From Allomyces arbusculus (taxonomy: Eukaryota; Blastocladiomycota; Blastocladiomycetes; Blastocladiales; Blastocladiaceae), in assembly GCA_027604705.1 (NCBI GenBank), contig JADHYV010000019.1:62001-126000 (forward strand): a stretch of 64,000 nucleotides of DNA, in the 5' to 3' direction. Positions 24,301-34,396 of the stretch are shown piece by piece; the first letter of the stretch is position 1, and the number at the start of each line of letters is the position of its first letter. Both the position numbers and the translations under genes were made by a program. The notes below the pieces were generated by a model. It saw only the letters and a program-made list of their open reading frames with translations, was not told the origin of the DNA and did no database searches.

Positions 24301-24881
24301 ATTGTTGCGCGACGCGGTTCCGTTTCCGGCCGCCGACGCGTCGTCCGTGGCAGCGGTCGACTTGTCCTCGACGTCGCCGCTCGCCGTCTTGTCCTGGCCC
24401 TCGCCAGTGCCGTCTTTCTCGGCACCGGTTTCGGCAGGTACAGGAAGACGGACGCGGAAGACGGCGGCGTCGCCCTTGGAGATCGGCAGTTGCCAGAAAT
24501 CCACGACGGGCTAAGAAAAACGGTGCACGCGAACAGAGAGTGAGCCGGTGCGACAACATGCTCGAAATCAGAAATTGAGAGAATTAAACGCACCTTGACG
24601 TCTTGTTCGCTCGCCTCATCGTCCTTCCTGTCCTTCTCGTCCTTCTCCACCTCGTCGTCTTTCGAGCCCTTGCTCACCAGACCGGCCGCAGCCGGCAGGC
24701 GTTCCAGCTAATCGATGAGGCACAGGTCAGTTCAAGGGAACGATTTGACGTGAAATGGTCGGACGCAAGAAGAGAACAAGAAACTGACCATGGACGTGAA
24801 ATCAGACGACGGAACGTTGATGCCGAGCTTGTCGTTGAGCAAGGCCTGGACGGCGGCCGTGGCCGACTTGTCCTTGGACAT
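12305..24881 (-). CDS. Giant protein (~4,111 aa): degenerate MBL-like domain, long beta-rich body, ~17 TRAF-like zinc fingers
   Basis: I do not recognise this protein as a whole. Four exons (24789-24881, 24594-24707, 23058-24510, 12305-22980) keep phase; the last alone is 10.7 kb. Residues ~70-990 resemble a ComEC-type metallo-beta-lactamase fold broken by acidic and low-complexity inserts. The matching pieces are VDFWQLPISKGDAAVF, MVIDAG...VVTNGAEAHVGGL, then GSIGLFVRGGPFSLLTCSD, and LASHD...VVLISDP. The metal ligands are mostly lost. Residues ~550-770 are Thr/Ser/Ala-rich and disordered. About 1,060-3,000 alternate strand-like stretches with short helices, interrupted by acidic or disordered linkers. 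From ~3,254 to ~3,920 come about 17 CxnC...HxnC fingers of TRAF type. A ~190-residue C-terminal domain of unknown kind ends the protein. No signal peptide or convincing membrane span is visible. Its divergent neighbour is a RavA-like ATPase. Confidence 0.8.
12880..14880 (-). other. Array of about 17 TRAF-like zinc fingers (part of the giant protein)
   Basis: Units of the form C-x2-6-C-x(n)-H-x3-5-C follow one another. Examples are CPVCQRVVPDGAMAAHVGLC, CPACGKLQPRATIAHHVQFE, CPFCPKRMLPSELGSHIGAN and CRMCKQQFVAKNVENHWKEC. Spacing of 21-27 residues with a final Cys or His is typical of TRAF-type fingers. A few units are separated by linkers of 60-90 residues. TRAF-type fingers usually bind protein partners and often sit beside a RING. 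No RING is visible here, so ubiquitin-ligase activity is not supported. Confidence 0.75.
21465..21590 (-). repeat. Six imperfect 21-bp tandem units inside the giant coding region
   Basis: Six units of TTGGTCGCATCGGTGGTCGA-like sequence (plus strand) lie head to tail. On the coding strand they give a seven-residue repeat of the type STTDATK, with variants VTTDATR, STTDTNK, STTSVTK and FTTDATK. The period is a multiple of three, so copy-number change would keep the frame. The repeat forms a Thr-rich linker within the insert-rich pseudo-MBL region. Confidence 0.85.
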
Positions 24882-26061
24882 GTCGAGCGAAATTGGTCCA
24901 GGACGCTCGTCGAGATATTGGTGTTGTGCCGGTTCGGTGCAGCCGGTTCAAGTGTCAGGAACGACGCAGGTGCGTGTGAGCGTCAAAAGCGACACGGATG
25001 CGTGCGTCTGGAACGACGTGAGTGTCTGGGTGCTGGCAGGTCGATCGTCAATGCCTTGGTAATTGGCAACAAGCGACTCGGGAGCGAATAATCGCGCTGG
25101 CAGCGCGAGCGTGGTGGCGTGCGTGGCCGTGCTCGATCGGGTGTGGTTGGTGACCGTGAGAGCTGGTCGCCGGTGGCCCGGCGAGTATTTGTCGAGGTGA
25201 AGAGAAAGGCCCTCGCTGGTCGTTTAGGCGGTGACTGGTCCCTTGTCGACTCTTGTCAGGTCAGTGGTCATCGCACATCGGTGTGCTGCCTGGCGTACAA
25301 GCGCGATCAGCCGGACAGCGAGGCAGACAAGGGAACGCCGCTAGCGCAGAGGGGTTTGACGCCCACACGCCACAATCGTGCCGACCTGCGTGCTTCGCCC
25401 AACTCTCAAGTCTGCGTCAACGTGCGCGTTAACTATGCGTGTGCAACGATCGCGCAGTTTAAGGCCTGTTTCGCCGTTTCCAGGCCCATGTCAGGGGAAA
25501 GACTGCCCATGTTCCACAATTTGCCAAAGCACCACGGCGTGCCGCTTGCACCAATCATGTCAATCGCCGTGGACCGACCGCCACTCATTGCCACGTTGCA
25601 AAGTTCGGAGTCCAGGAGGGACGATCGGGCGCATGCGCATCCGTGGTTGGGAGCCACAACGGAAATACAGATGTCTGCGGAAACAAGGCCAGGCTTGAGC
25701 GCGAGGAGAGGTGGAGGCGAACGTGCGTGCGCGCCTTCCTTGTTCCTCGACGTTTGCGCGGCTTACGATTCCCCGGGCCCTTCGTCCGAGCACCCGCCAT
25801 GCCTTCTGTGCTGCGGTCGCTCAGACTGCTTCGCCGTGCACCGGCACCCACGACATCGGAGAACATGCTCTCTCTCGCCTCACGGCGCCATCACATCTGT
25901 TGGTGCGATTCGAGGAGCGACAATGAAACTGACGAGTGAAATAAGAACCGGCGCCCACCCAGCGCGCAGAGAAGCGACAGCCGAGTGCTCTCCACCCACC
26001 ACCCACCACCCACCACCCTCCACCCTCGCGCGCTCGCTCGCTTGCCCAACAGCTCGACATC
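24882..26061. promoter_or_regulatory. Divergent intergenic region between the giant gene and the RavA-like gene
   Basis: These 1,180 bp lie between two start codons facing away from each other and must hold both promoters. A CCACCCA-type simple repeat runs from about 25990 to 26028, just before the ATPase start. A long plus-strand frame at 25119-26156 is open but shows no domain, biased composition or conserved motif, and overlaps the ATPase start, so I do not call it a gene. I see no clear TATA box. Confidence 0.45.
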
Positions 26062-27993
26062 ATGTCGTCGACAACTATCATGCCGCTACCGTCGCCGCCG
26101 CCCGTTCACGCCAAGGCGATGAAGTTGCTCGATGCGCTCAACGCTGGTCTCGTTGATCGCGACGAGTGCATCCGCGTGCTGATGCTTGGCCTGCTAACGG
26201 GCCAGAACGTGCTCGTGCTCGGCCCTCCTGGCACCGCCAAGTCCAAGGTCGTGAACGACCTGTTCGACCGCATCACGGCCACAAAATTCAAGAGCGTGCT
26301 GCACGCCTCGATCTCGCCCGAGACGCTGGTCGGGCCTGTCGACCTGAACTTGCTCAAGTCCAAGTCGCAGATTTCCGTTAACACGGCGGGCATGCTGCCG
26401 TCGGCCGAGCTCGTCTTCCTCGACGAGATCTTCAAGGCTAGCCGCAACGTGCTCTCGATTCTGCTCAGTATCCTGAACGAGCGCAACTTTGTGAATGGGC
26501 CCGAACAAGTGAAGGTGCCGCTGCATTTCGCCGTGGGCGCGTCGAACGAGGTCTTTCTCGACCCGGCCCAGTCGCCGCTGCTCGACCGGTTCCCGCTACG
26601 TGTGCTTGTCGATGGACTCGATGAGAAGAAGCGCCTTGGGCTCACCACGCCGGCGCTGCGCAAGTCGCGGCCGCACCACAATATTGTCGGCCTGCGCCCC
26701 ACGGCTGCCGCCAATGCCGCCATTGCTGCTGCCCAGACTACCACGGCCAAGCCTGTGCAGCAATTGGACACGACCACCAAAATCAACCTCCCGGACGACA
26801 TTTTCACGACGCTCGATGACGCTGACCGGTACGCGGCAGAGCCGCTGCCCGAGGACGTGCAGGCGCTTCTGTTTGCGCTCGTCGACTACGCGAACCGACT
26901 TGACCTGACGGGCACCGAAGCGAAGATGCCTAAGACGCACACAACGCGCACGCAGGAAGTCTACTGCGGCGACGTGATCACGAACCGCGGCATCGTCATG
27001 TTCACGGACATGGTGCGCATCATGGCCTACCTGCACGGCCGCCCCAAGACGCCGTGTATATTTGACCTCTACCCGCTCGCCAACATGGCGTGGCGCACTA
27101 ACAACCAGCGCATGACCGTGGCCGCGCATTTTGTCGCCCAGCTCACGACGGCGCTCCCGACCGTCGTCAGCAAGCACGGCGCGGCGTGGGCCTACGCTGC
27201 GATTCGCGACCACCTGTTTGTGCCCGACGCGGTCAAGGCCGTGCTCGTGTCGCACCTGCTCGTCGACATGGTCCAGGCCAAGCTCGCCGACGAGGCGCTC
27301 GAGGCGCTCACCAAGGACCCGCGCGTCGACCCGTCGGTCAACGAGTCGCGCATGATTGAGCCGGCCGTGGCGCTCCGCCACGCCGATCTGCTCGCGCGGC
27401 TGCGGATCGACGATCGCGTCAAGGTCGAGGTGGAGAAGTGGGAAAAGGACGCCGACAAACAGCGCAACGAGCTCAAGATGCTCGAGGCGGCCAAGGCCAG
27501 GCGTCTCGCCGAAGAGACTGAGGCCAAGCGGCGCGCCCAGGAAGCCGAGGACAAGCGTCGTGCCGAGGAGGCCGAGGCCAAGCGGCGCGCCCAGGAAGCC
27601 GAGGACAAGCGTCGTGCCGAGGAGGCCGAGGCCAAGCGGATTGTCGAAGAAAGCAAGCGTCGAGAGCGACTGGAGCTCGAGCAAGAACGGCAGCGCGCCG
27701 TAACAGAAATCAAGAAACTCGACGAGCGCAAGCAAGAACTCGACTTGGAGTGGCACAACATTGGCGTGGAGCACACGAGGCAGTACGAAGACTTGAAGAA
27801 ACGGGCTGAGGTCCAAGGGTCTTCTGAGCAGATCAATTTCCGAAAGATTTTGGATGGCATCGAGAAGGCGTCCGGGGACAAGTACGCTGCGAACAAGCTG
27901 CAGAAGGAAATCTTTGCCAAGGAGGAGGCCATGAAGCGCCCATTGTTGCTGCGGACGCTCACTGAGGTGGACCGGAAGCTAAGGTTGATTTGA
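26062..27993 (+). CDS. RavA/MoxR-family AAA+ ATPase with C-terminal coiled coil
   Basis: A single intronless frame of 643 residues starts at ATG 26062. Walker A is GPPGTAKS (54-61), Walker B LVFLDEIF (117-124), and sensor 1 lies in FAVGASNE. The arginine-finger region is LLDRFPLRV (about 170-178). The order LVGPVDL...LPSAELVFLDEIFKASRNVLSILLSILNERNF is that of bacterial RavA (MoxR family), hexameric ATPases that work as chaperone-like remodelers, usually with a vWA-domain partner. From about 480 the protein becomes a highly charged Glu/Lys/Arg/Ala coiled coil with exact repeats. No vWA gene is in the window; the giant gene is the divergent neighbour. A bacterial-type family and absence of introns among intron-rich genes suggest old horizontal transfer, which is an inference. 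GC content and codon use look like those of the neighbours. Confidence 0.85.
   Translation: MSSTTIMPLPSPPPVHAKAMKLLDALNAGLVDRDECIRVLMLGLLTGQNVLVLGPPGTAKSKVVNDLFDRITATKFKSVLHASISPETLVGPVDLNLLKSKSQISVNTAGMLPSAELVFLDEIFKASRNVLSILLSILNERNFVNGPEQVKVPLHFAVGASNEVFLDPAQSPLLDRFPLRVLVDGLDEKKRLGLTTPALRKSRPHHNIVGLRPTAAANAAIAAAQTTTAKPVQQLDTTTKINLPDDIFTTLDDADRYAAEPLPEDVQALLFALVDYANRLDLTGTEAKMPKTHTTRTQEVYCGDVITNRGIVMFTDMVRIMAYLHGRPKTPCIFDLYPLANMAWRTNNQRMTVAAHFVAQLTTALPTVVSKHGAAWAYAAIRDHLFVPDAVKAVLVSHLLVDMVQAKLADEALEALTKDPRVDPSVNESRMIEPAVALRHADLLARLRIDDRVKVEVEKWEKDADKQRNELKMLEAAKARRLAEETEAKRRAQEAEDKRRAEEAEAKRRAQEAEDKRRAEEAEAKRIVEESKRRERLELEQERQRAVTEIKKLDERKQELDLEWHNIGVEHTRQYEDLKKRAEVQGSSEQINFRKILDGIEKASGDKYAANKLQKEIFAKEEAMKRPLLLRTLTEVDRKLRLI
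27520..27639 (+). repeat. 54-bp exact tandem duplication in the coiled-coil coding region
   Basis: The 54-bp unit starting GAGGCCAAGCGGCGCGCCCA occurs at 27520-27573 and again at 27574-27627 without change. A partial third copy (12 bp) follows. Each unit is itself two diverged 27-bp halves coding EAKRRAQEA and EDKRRAEEA. Identity at third codon positions shows that the duplication is recent or kept uniform by gene conversion. Confidence 0.95.
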
Positions 27994-29141
27994 ATCAATT
28001 ATATTGCGCTGCCTGCGCAGTAAAAAACTGAGTTCATTTTTGCGCACTGTCGTAGATCTTTTCAGTCGTTGATTCTTTTCAGTCGTCGATGACCTTGCTG
28101 TTTTGTTGTGGGACGATTTGGATATAGGTATCGTGCACAGAGCCCAACACCCACCCCTAAGTATCACATATTGCTCATGCCTAGAGCCGATCTTTCAACG
28201 TTCTCTCCGACGTTGCTGTTCGTTTCTATCCATATCTTTGAAATGGTGCCGCAGCAAATTGAGACGAGCGTGCTCTGAGGTCCGTCAGGGCAGAATCAGG
28301 CCAAAGAATAGATCGTACATCAGTTTTCAACGGTCAAATGTTTTCGCTCGAGAACGCACCAATAATGCACCTCCCATCTCAAGGATGCCTCTCCCATTTC
28401 CTGGTTCTGACCAGAGACTTCTGACCAGAGACTTCTGACCAGAGACTTCTGATCAGAGACTCAACAATGGCCATGTCGAGTATATGGTCATGTCTGGCTT
28501 GCCAGTTATGGTTTATCGGTCCGGCAAATCCAACCCACAGAAAGATCTCTCCACGCTCACTGAGTAGAAACTGGTGGAGAGACAGCCCGATGATCGCTGG
28601 CGATCTCAGAAAGCTAGCAATTTGACGTTCTGGGCGTCAGCTTGGCCAACCATGACCTCAGATGTCTGTTCGTTCACTTGCGGGCGCATTGGTGAGCTGC
28701 ATCGCGTGGAGCGCATCGACCTCGCTCAAGTAATCTTGCATCGTCACCGGATGTGTGCGTCTTGCACGCGAATAAAGTAGCCAGCAACAGAAAGCAAACA
28801 GCAAACAAGTTGCAGGATGTGGAGCAGGCCGACCCGCAGCCGATCGCGGCACGATCGACGGCTTTGCCAACCGATAACAGTGCGCCAAGCTGCGACTGCG
28901 GCAGGAAGAGTCCGATGATGGTGAGGGGAGGCGCGCCGTCGCCGCGGCCAGAGAAGACGGGAGGCTGGAGCGACGCGGTTTGGAGGCCACGTCACTGGCA
29001 CGCGCACTTCGGCGCGTCGGCACTGCATCGCCCACAGCGGCCAACGGCCCGCGGGCCTGACCGGGCCGCCATGCCCGCTCAACCGCGCGCTGCCCCACCT
29101 GGAGACTGCCGCGGTCGGCCCGCAGCTGGCGCGGCTCCACC
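27994..29141. other. Intergenic region with a 14-bp tandem repeat
   Basis: These 1,148 bp hold the 3' UTR of the ATPase gene and the promoter of the next gene. The left part (27994-28500) is clearly more AT-rich than the surroundings. The 14-bp repeat at 28405-28460 is listed separately. No open frame here looks coding. Confidence 0.5.
28405..28460. repeat. Four tandem copies of a 14-bp unit
   Basis: TTCTGACCAGAGAC occurs four times head to tail; the fourth copy has one substitution (GATCAG for GACCAG). It is intergenic, and there are no spacers, so it is a minisatellite and not a CRISPR array. Confidence 0.95.
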
Positions 29142-32100
29142 ATGCCACCCGACGCGCCCCGCCCGCCGCGGCCGCCATCGCACACCGGCAGCGCCTCCTC
29201 GGCCGACGTCGACCTGCTGGTCTCCCATGCGCGCAGCTCCGCGCCGAGCCCGCCCGTGGCCCCGCGCAGCATGCTCCTGGCACCCGTCTCGCCGCCCGAT
29301 GCCTGTCGCACGGCCCTCATCCCCTCGCTCACGTCGTCGGCGCACAGCGTCGCCGTCTCGTTTGCCTCGGTCCCCCTCCCAGGCTCGCAACTCCTGGCCG
29401 CGCCGCTCATTCAAGCCGACACGCCCCCGTTCTACGACACGCCCCCGTTCTACGACACGCCTGCGCTCACGAGTGACGAGTCGCCCGCTGCCGATTCGCC
29501 ACGCGCTATGGTGTCACCCTCGGTCGTCTCGTCGAGCTCATCCATGGCGCGCGCGCACCAATTCATGTCGTTTGCCACCGACTTTGGCGCGTCCGAACGA
29601 AGCTCTCGTGCCCCGTCAGTGCGCGCCCAGTGCACGTCGGCGCTCCTGCTGCCGCCGCCCGCGGTTTTTGTGCCCATGGCCGCTCATGAGCCAGATCCCG
29701 GATCAGACCCACCGAGGAGACGTGACCCCGTCCTCGTTCCACCAGACCTTGACCCCGACTCGAGTCCCGCGTCGGCCATAAGCTCTGATCTCGACGTGGC
29801 CGACTTGGATGAGCAGATCATGAGCGCACCGGATGGGACGGAGCCGATTCCGGCCGACACCGTCGGGAGCAACGACGCGACACCGAGCCCACACACCGTC
29901 CAGTGGACAACGTCACGGCGTCGCGTGCCGCCCTCCGGACCACCAATCTCGGATTTTCCAACCGACGACGACTACGTGATCCCGGGCACCGAAGTGCGCA
30001 GGAATCGCTTGGTCGAATGGGCCACGACGCTCTGGGACCAGCGTCCGCGGGCCAACCTCTCCATGGTCTTCCAGCACATTGATTCGGCCTGGGAGTTGGT
30101 CGTACACAGCCGAAAGAAGTGCGCTTTCATTTCACTTCGCGTGGTTCTCTCTATTGTGCGCGCCATTGGTCGCTTGTTTTTGGCCGTGTCGTGAAAACTC
30201 ACTGATCACTTCCAGTGCCATTTCGCCAGTGACGCTCCGGTTCGAAAAGAAGCGTCTGAACGACAAGTACAATGAGCACACGATGCGCATTGGCGAAGGC
30301 CCCGTCCGGTTTCTCGGGGTGCGTTGGAATTACTAGATTTGTTCTTGCCGAGTCTTTGCCGGGAATGAAATTTCATCCCCCGCCCCTCCCCCCGACCTCG
30401 TCTCCAGTTACTGCTGGTCATTCCGGTCGCCGTGAAGCTAGCCTTTAACTCGCACCAACTCGTCGCCATGTACATTGCTGCCTCGGCCGCGAATCGTCCA
30501 TGGCCCTCGTGTCTGTGGGGCCAAGTCTTTGTCACGGCCGTATCGATCGTCTGCATGCTCGCCATTGTCCTCATGGCTCTCGCGTCATGCTACCAGCACC
30601 GCGACCTCCGCCGTCGCGTCGTGGGCACGCTGGGTCTCGTCCTCTACACGATTCTGGCCCTCGGCGACTTGTCGGCGCTTGGTCTCTCGTTTCGGTGCTC
30701 TCTGTCGGGACCATCTGCCGACATGGGCGGTACAGGCAACGCGCTGATTGTTGAGGATCCGAACGTCTCGCACCACTGGTCCAGCTCGGCGGGCATCTCG
30801 CTCTTCATGTTGGTTGCCGCGTCGAATTTGCCGTTTTACCACGGAATTGGGATCGGTTTGGTGTTGGCCTTGTCCAGCGTGTGCCTCGGTGTTTTGATTC
30901 CGGCATCTCTCTCGTCAAGGGTACGTTCATTTTTACGTTGTTTGGATCCTTGTTGGTTTCCCTGCTCACACCGAGGTCGCGCGAAATAGTACTGGCTTAT
31001 TATGATGCAAGCTGCCGATCATTTGATTCGGGTGCGCTTCTTCTATTCCGCTCGCGCATCCGTCCATATATCAGCTCACCCTTGATTCCTCATCACCCAC
31101 AGGGCGGTCTCGCCATGTATCAGCGCGAGCTCATCTCGCGGCTTACGTTCATTCTCGATATCCGGCTGCAGGCCAAGCAAAAATCGTCGACCAAGAAGCT
31201 CGCCACGGCGCCGCACCCGTTTGCCATCACGAGCTCAATTGAGCTGAGTCGCGCATTGCTCAACGACCACGCTGCCGGCGACGGTGCACCGTTTGCCAGT
31301 CCGACTTTGTCGGTTGCGAACCTCGCCAACGGCGCATCCACGAGGGGAATGGACGTGAACGGCGACATGCGCAGGACCTCGACTCCGCCACCGGCCGACG
31401 CGTCTGTGACCCACCCGCCCGATCCAGGGATCGAGGTGACCGTGACCGCGATGCTGCGGCTGCCGGTCGCGCCAGCAATCCTAGCGGCGAGTGCACCCGT
31501 CCTCGACGTGCCGCCCATGTCAGCACGTCCCATGGCCTTGGACTCGATCGTTCCTGACCGCAGCTTGATCTCGAGTCCGCTTGCGACCGCGCCGCACATT
31601 TCTATGGAGTTCGTCGACGAGGTCGAGCAGGGCGACATTGATCACGTTCTGCTTCCGGCGCTCCAGCTCGATGCTGCCGGCACGCCGCGCCCGCACGGGT
31701 CCGTGATGAGCGAGGACGACCGGCGGTATGCGTTTTTTGGTGACGCATCGGGATGAACGGCGCACCGTGGCTCACCCCAATCTCATTCGCTGTCCAGGAG
31801 TGTCGGTGGTCTCTTGCCGCTCGGCACGCTCGGCCGCTCGCGCAGTTTCCAAGACGCGCCACTTCCACCGCCGCCGCTGCGCGTGGCACCCGACGACGCA
31901 CCTTCGTCGCGGCCTACTGGTGTGCGGAGACGGTTGAGTCGGCACTTGCCGCGCACAGCGATCGGGCTCGACCGTGACTTGGCCAAGTCGACAGATGTGG
32001 TGGCACTGCGCGCTAATGGCGGATCCACCAGCAAGCCCGCGTGGGCGCTCGGCCGCGTCGCCAAGCAAAAGACGTCGTCGAATTTGCTCAATACGTCGAG

Positions 32101-34364
32101 CATGGTATTGAGCTCGATTGATTGTATGTCCGGCGTCTTTTCGCTCGGATGAAGAGTGGATTGAGACTGACGGTGTGGATCGGTTGGCAGTGGGCAAGAT
32201 GACCAAGCTCCCGACACAGCGACCGGTGTCGCTCAGGCTCAACGAGGCGAGCGCGCCGCCAATCATCATTGCCACGGACGAGGACGGCGATACGCCACAC
32301 ATTATCGTCAACCACGAAGACGTGACGAGCTCGTGCGAGTCAGACGGCATGATTTCGCATGCGACGGGTGGTACGCTGTGGCCTTCTTTCAGTTACTCGG
32401 CTTCCGTTTTCTGGCTAATCCGTTGTCGGCAGACCGCATGTCCCAGCTCGACTCGCAGGACGTGAGCACGTTCCGGCTCGCATCGCCCTTCTCGTCCGTG
32501 TCGCGCAGCGTGCACGATTTCTTGAGCGCGGGGTCGATGAGCCGGAACCAAGCGCTCGAAGGGTCGCCACTATCGGTGGACCCTCAGCAGGTCGAGGGCG
32601 CGGCTGTCCCCGAGGAAACGGTTGACCGCGATTTCGACGCTTTGCACAACTCGCCCATGCCCCCACCCCCTCCTCCCCCACCGCCACCGCCCCCGCCGCC
32701 GGTGCTGACGTTACCAACCATTATGGCAAGCCCGTCCTCGTCGCCAAACTCGACCCTCCCTTCGCCGCACGCGGCGCAGACCCCCATCACGTCGGTTCCA
32801 GCAACCGAGCCGCTGCTCAGCCAGCCCCCCGCCGCACCCAGCGGTCCGAGACCCGCGACCAAGCGACCGAAACCCGGCGACCGCACGTGCTGCGGACGGT
32901 CCGTGCAGGAACTGCTCCGCCGGCCGCGTCATTTTTTCATGTATACGTTCCCGTCGCGCGCCGACGAGTCGAAGTACCGCATCAACTACTATCGCAAGCT
33001 GCGCACACGATTCGCTATCACCAACGTCACGTCGTTCCTCGTCTGGGCCGTGCAAGCCATGATCGGCACGTTTGTCACGATTGAGTCGTCGGCGAGAGAC
33101 GACCAGAGCCGACTCCTCGTGGACTCGTGGTGGTTCCGGTACGCGCCGGGGCTCGCCGTGAATCTTGTGCCACTGTGGAAGTTGCAGTTCTCGCCGATTC
33201 AAGGGCCATCGCTCGAGCGGTTTGCGCTGTTTCATGTGGTGCTGTCGTGCGCGGTGACGATTGTCTTGGATGCGGTGCGGCGGTACCAGACGAACGATTT
33301 TAGTGTCCTGGAGGTGCGTTCCCGCCGTGAAATCGCTCACTCATGCGGAGCACTAATTGCCGAAACCCGCTCTCTGTTACAAATGCCAGACCAGTTTCCA
33401 CCAAATCAACGCTACCGTTCTGGCCGCCACGACCCTGCGACTGCGCACGCGCGTGCACTTGCCGTTCCTCGCCACCGTCGTCTCGGCGTTTGTTATCGAA
33501 TGGGGCATTCTCTTCGCCCTCCACCGCGAAGAGAGCCTGACACCGTGCCTGAGCGTGTTTTTCCTCGCGACCGCGGTTTCCGCCACGCTCTCCCTCTTCT
33601 TCGAGTCGGCCGCACGACGCTACTTTCTCCTGCGCAAACTTACGATGGCCCGGCCAGGACGCACGCGTGCCGGCGAACCCACCGACAAGACGTCCCCCAC
33701 CCGTGGCACGCACGGCGGCGGCGGTGGCGGCGGCGGTGGAGATCAAGACTCGGTGCATTCCAAGACGAGCGCGGTCCTACGCTACGCGCGCGCCGAGAAA
33801 ATGGGCCAGTCGCTTGGGATCAACCCGCACCGGGTCGTGGCGGTCGCGGCGATGACCGCGCACTCGGCCGCGCAGTTCTTGAACCCGAACCACTTGATGG
33901 CCTCAGCCTCGGCCTCGGCCCTCGACCGCGCGGATCTGCCACCGCGACTGCGCGACCGTCGCGTGTCGATCTTTGCCGAGAATCCGTTCCGGACGGTGGA
34001 TTCGGCGGGGAGCGTGCCATTGTCGCCGGTCTCGTCGAATGAGATTGCCAGGTCGGGAGCATCGCAGTTTTCGGGACCGTTGGTCGGCGGGTCGCGCGCG
34101 GACGCGAGCTCGCAGGGTAGTCGGCCGATTTCTGAGGCCGGTTCGGGGGGTGCCGGGAGCAGTACAGCGGGGATTCGCGCGGAGCCGATGACTCGACCCG
34201 TGACGATGCCACCACCACCGGCATCACCTCCACAAGCGTCTCCACCGGCGTCGGTGGCCCTGTCGAGCGGCGCGTCCAGGTCTGAACGGAGCATTGGCGC
34301 ACAGCGGTCGAGTCCGCAACTGCCGTCGGTGGATGTGCGGTCGCACCACTCGGACGCGTCGCAC

Positions 34365-34396
<32 letters not shown>

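Noticed and set aside
25119-26156. A 345-codon plus-strand open frame in the divergent promoter region
   Set aside because: It overlaps the ATPase start in another frame, has no domain and Arg/Ser/Pro-rich composition typical of unselected GC-rich DNA.
26596-27816. A 406-codon minus-strand open frame inside the RavA-like gene
   Set aside because: It is the antisense shadow of the ATPase and coiled-coil coding sequence and has no recognisable motif. Walker motifs and sensors lie on the plus strand.
28405-28460. Possible CRISPR-like repeat
   Set aside because: The 14-bp units touch without spacers, the host is eukaryotic and there are no cas genes. It is a minisatellite.
32660-32701. Poly-proline stretch as a sign of a formin
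   Set aside because: No FH2 domain follows; the run lies in a disordered linker between two membrane blocks.
30216-33900. Membrane adenylyl/guanylyl cyclase
   Set aside because: The two-block membrane layout fits, but neither linker nor tail contains class III cyclase motifs (metal-binding Asp pair, adenine-recognition Lys/Asp or transition-state Asn/Arg).
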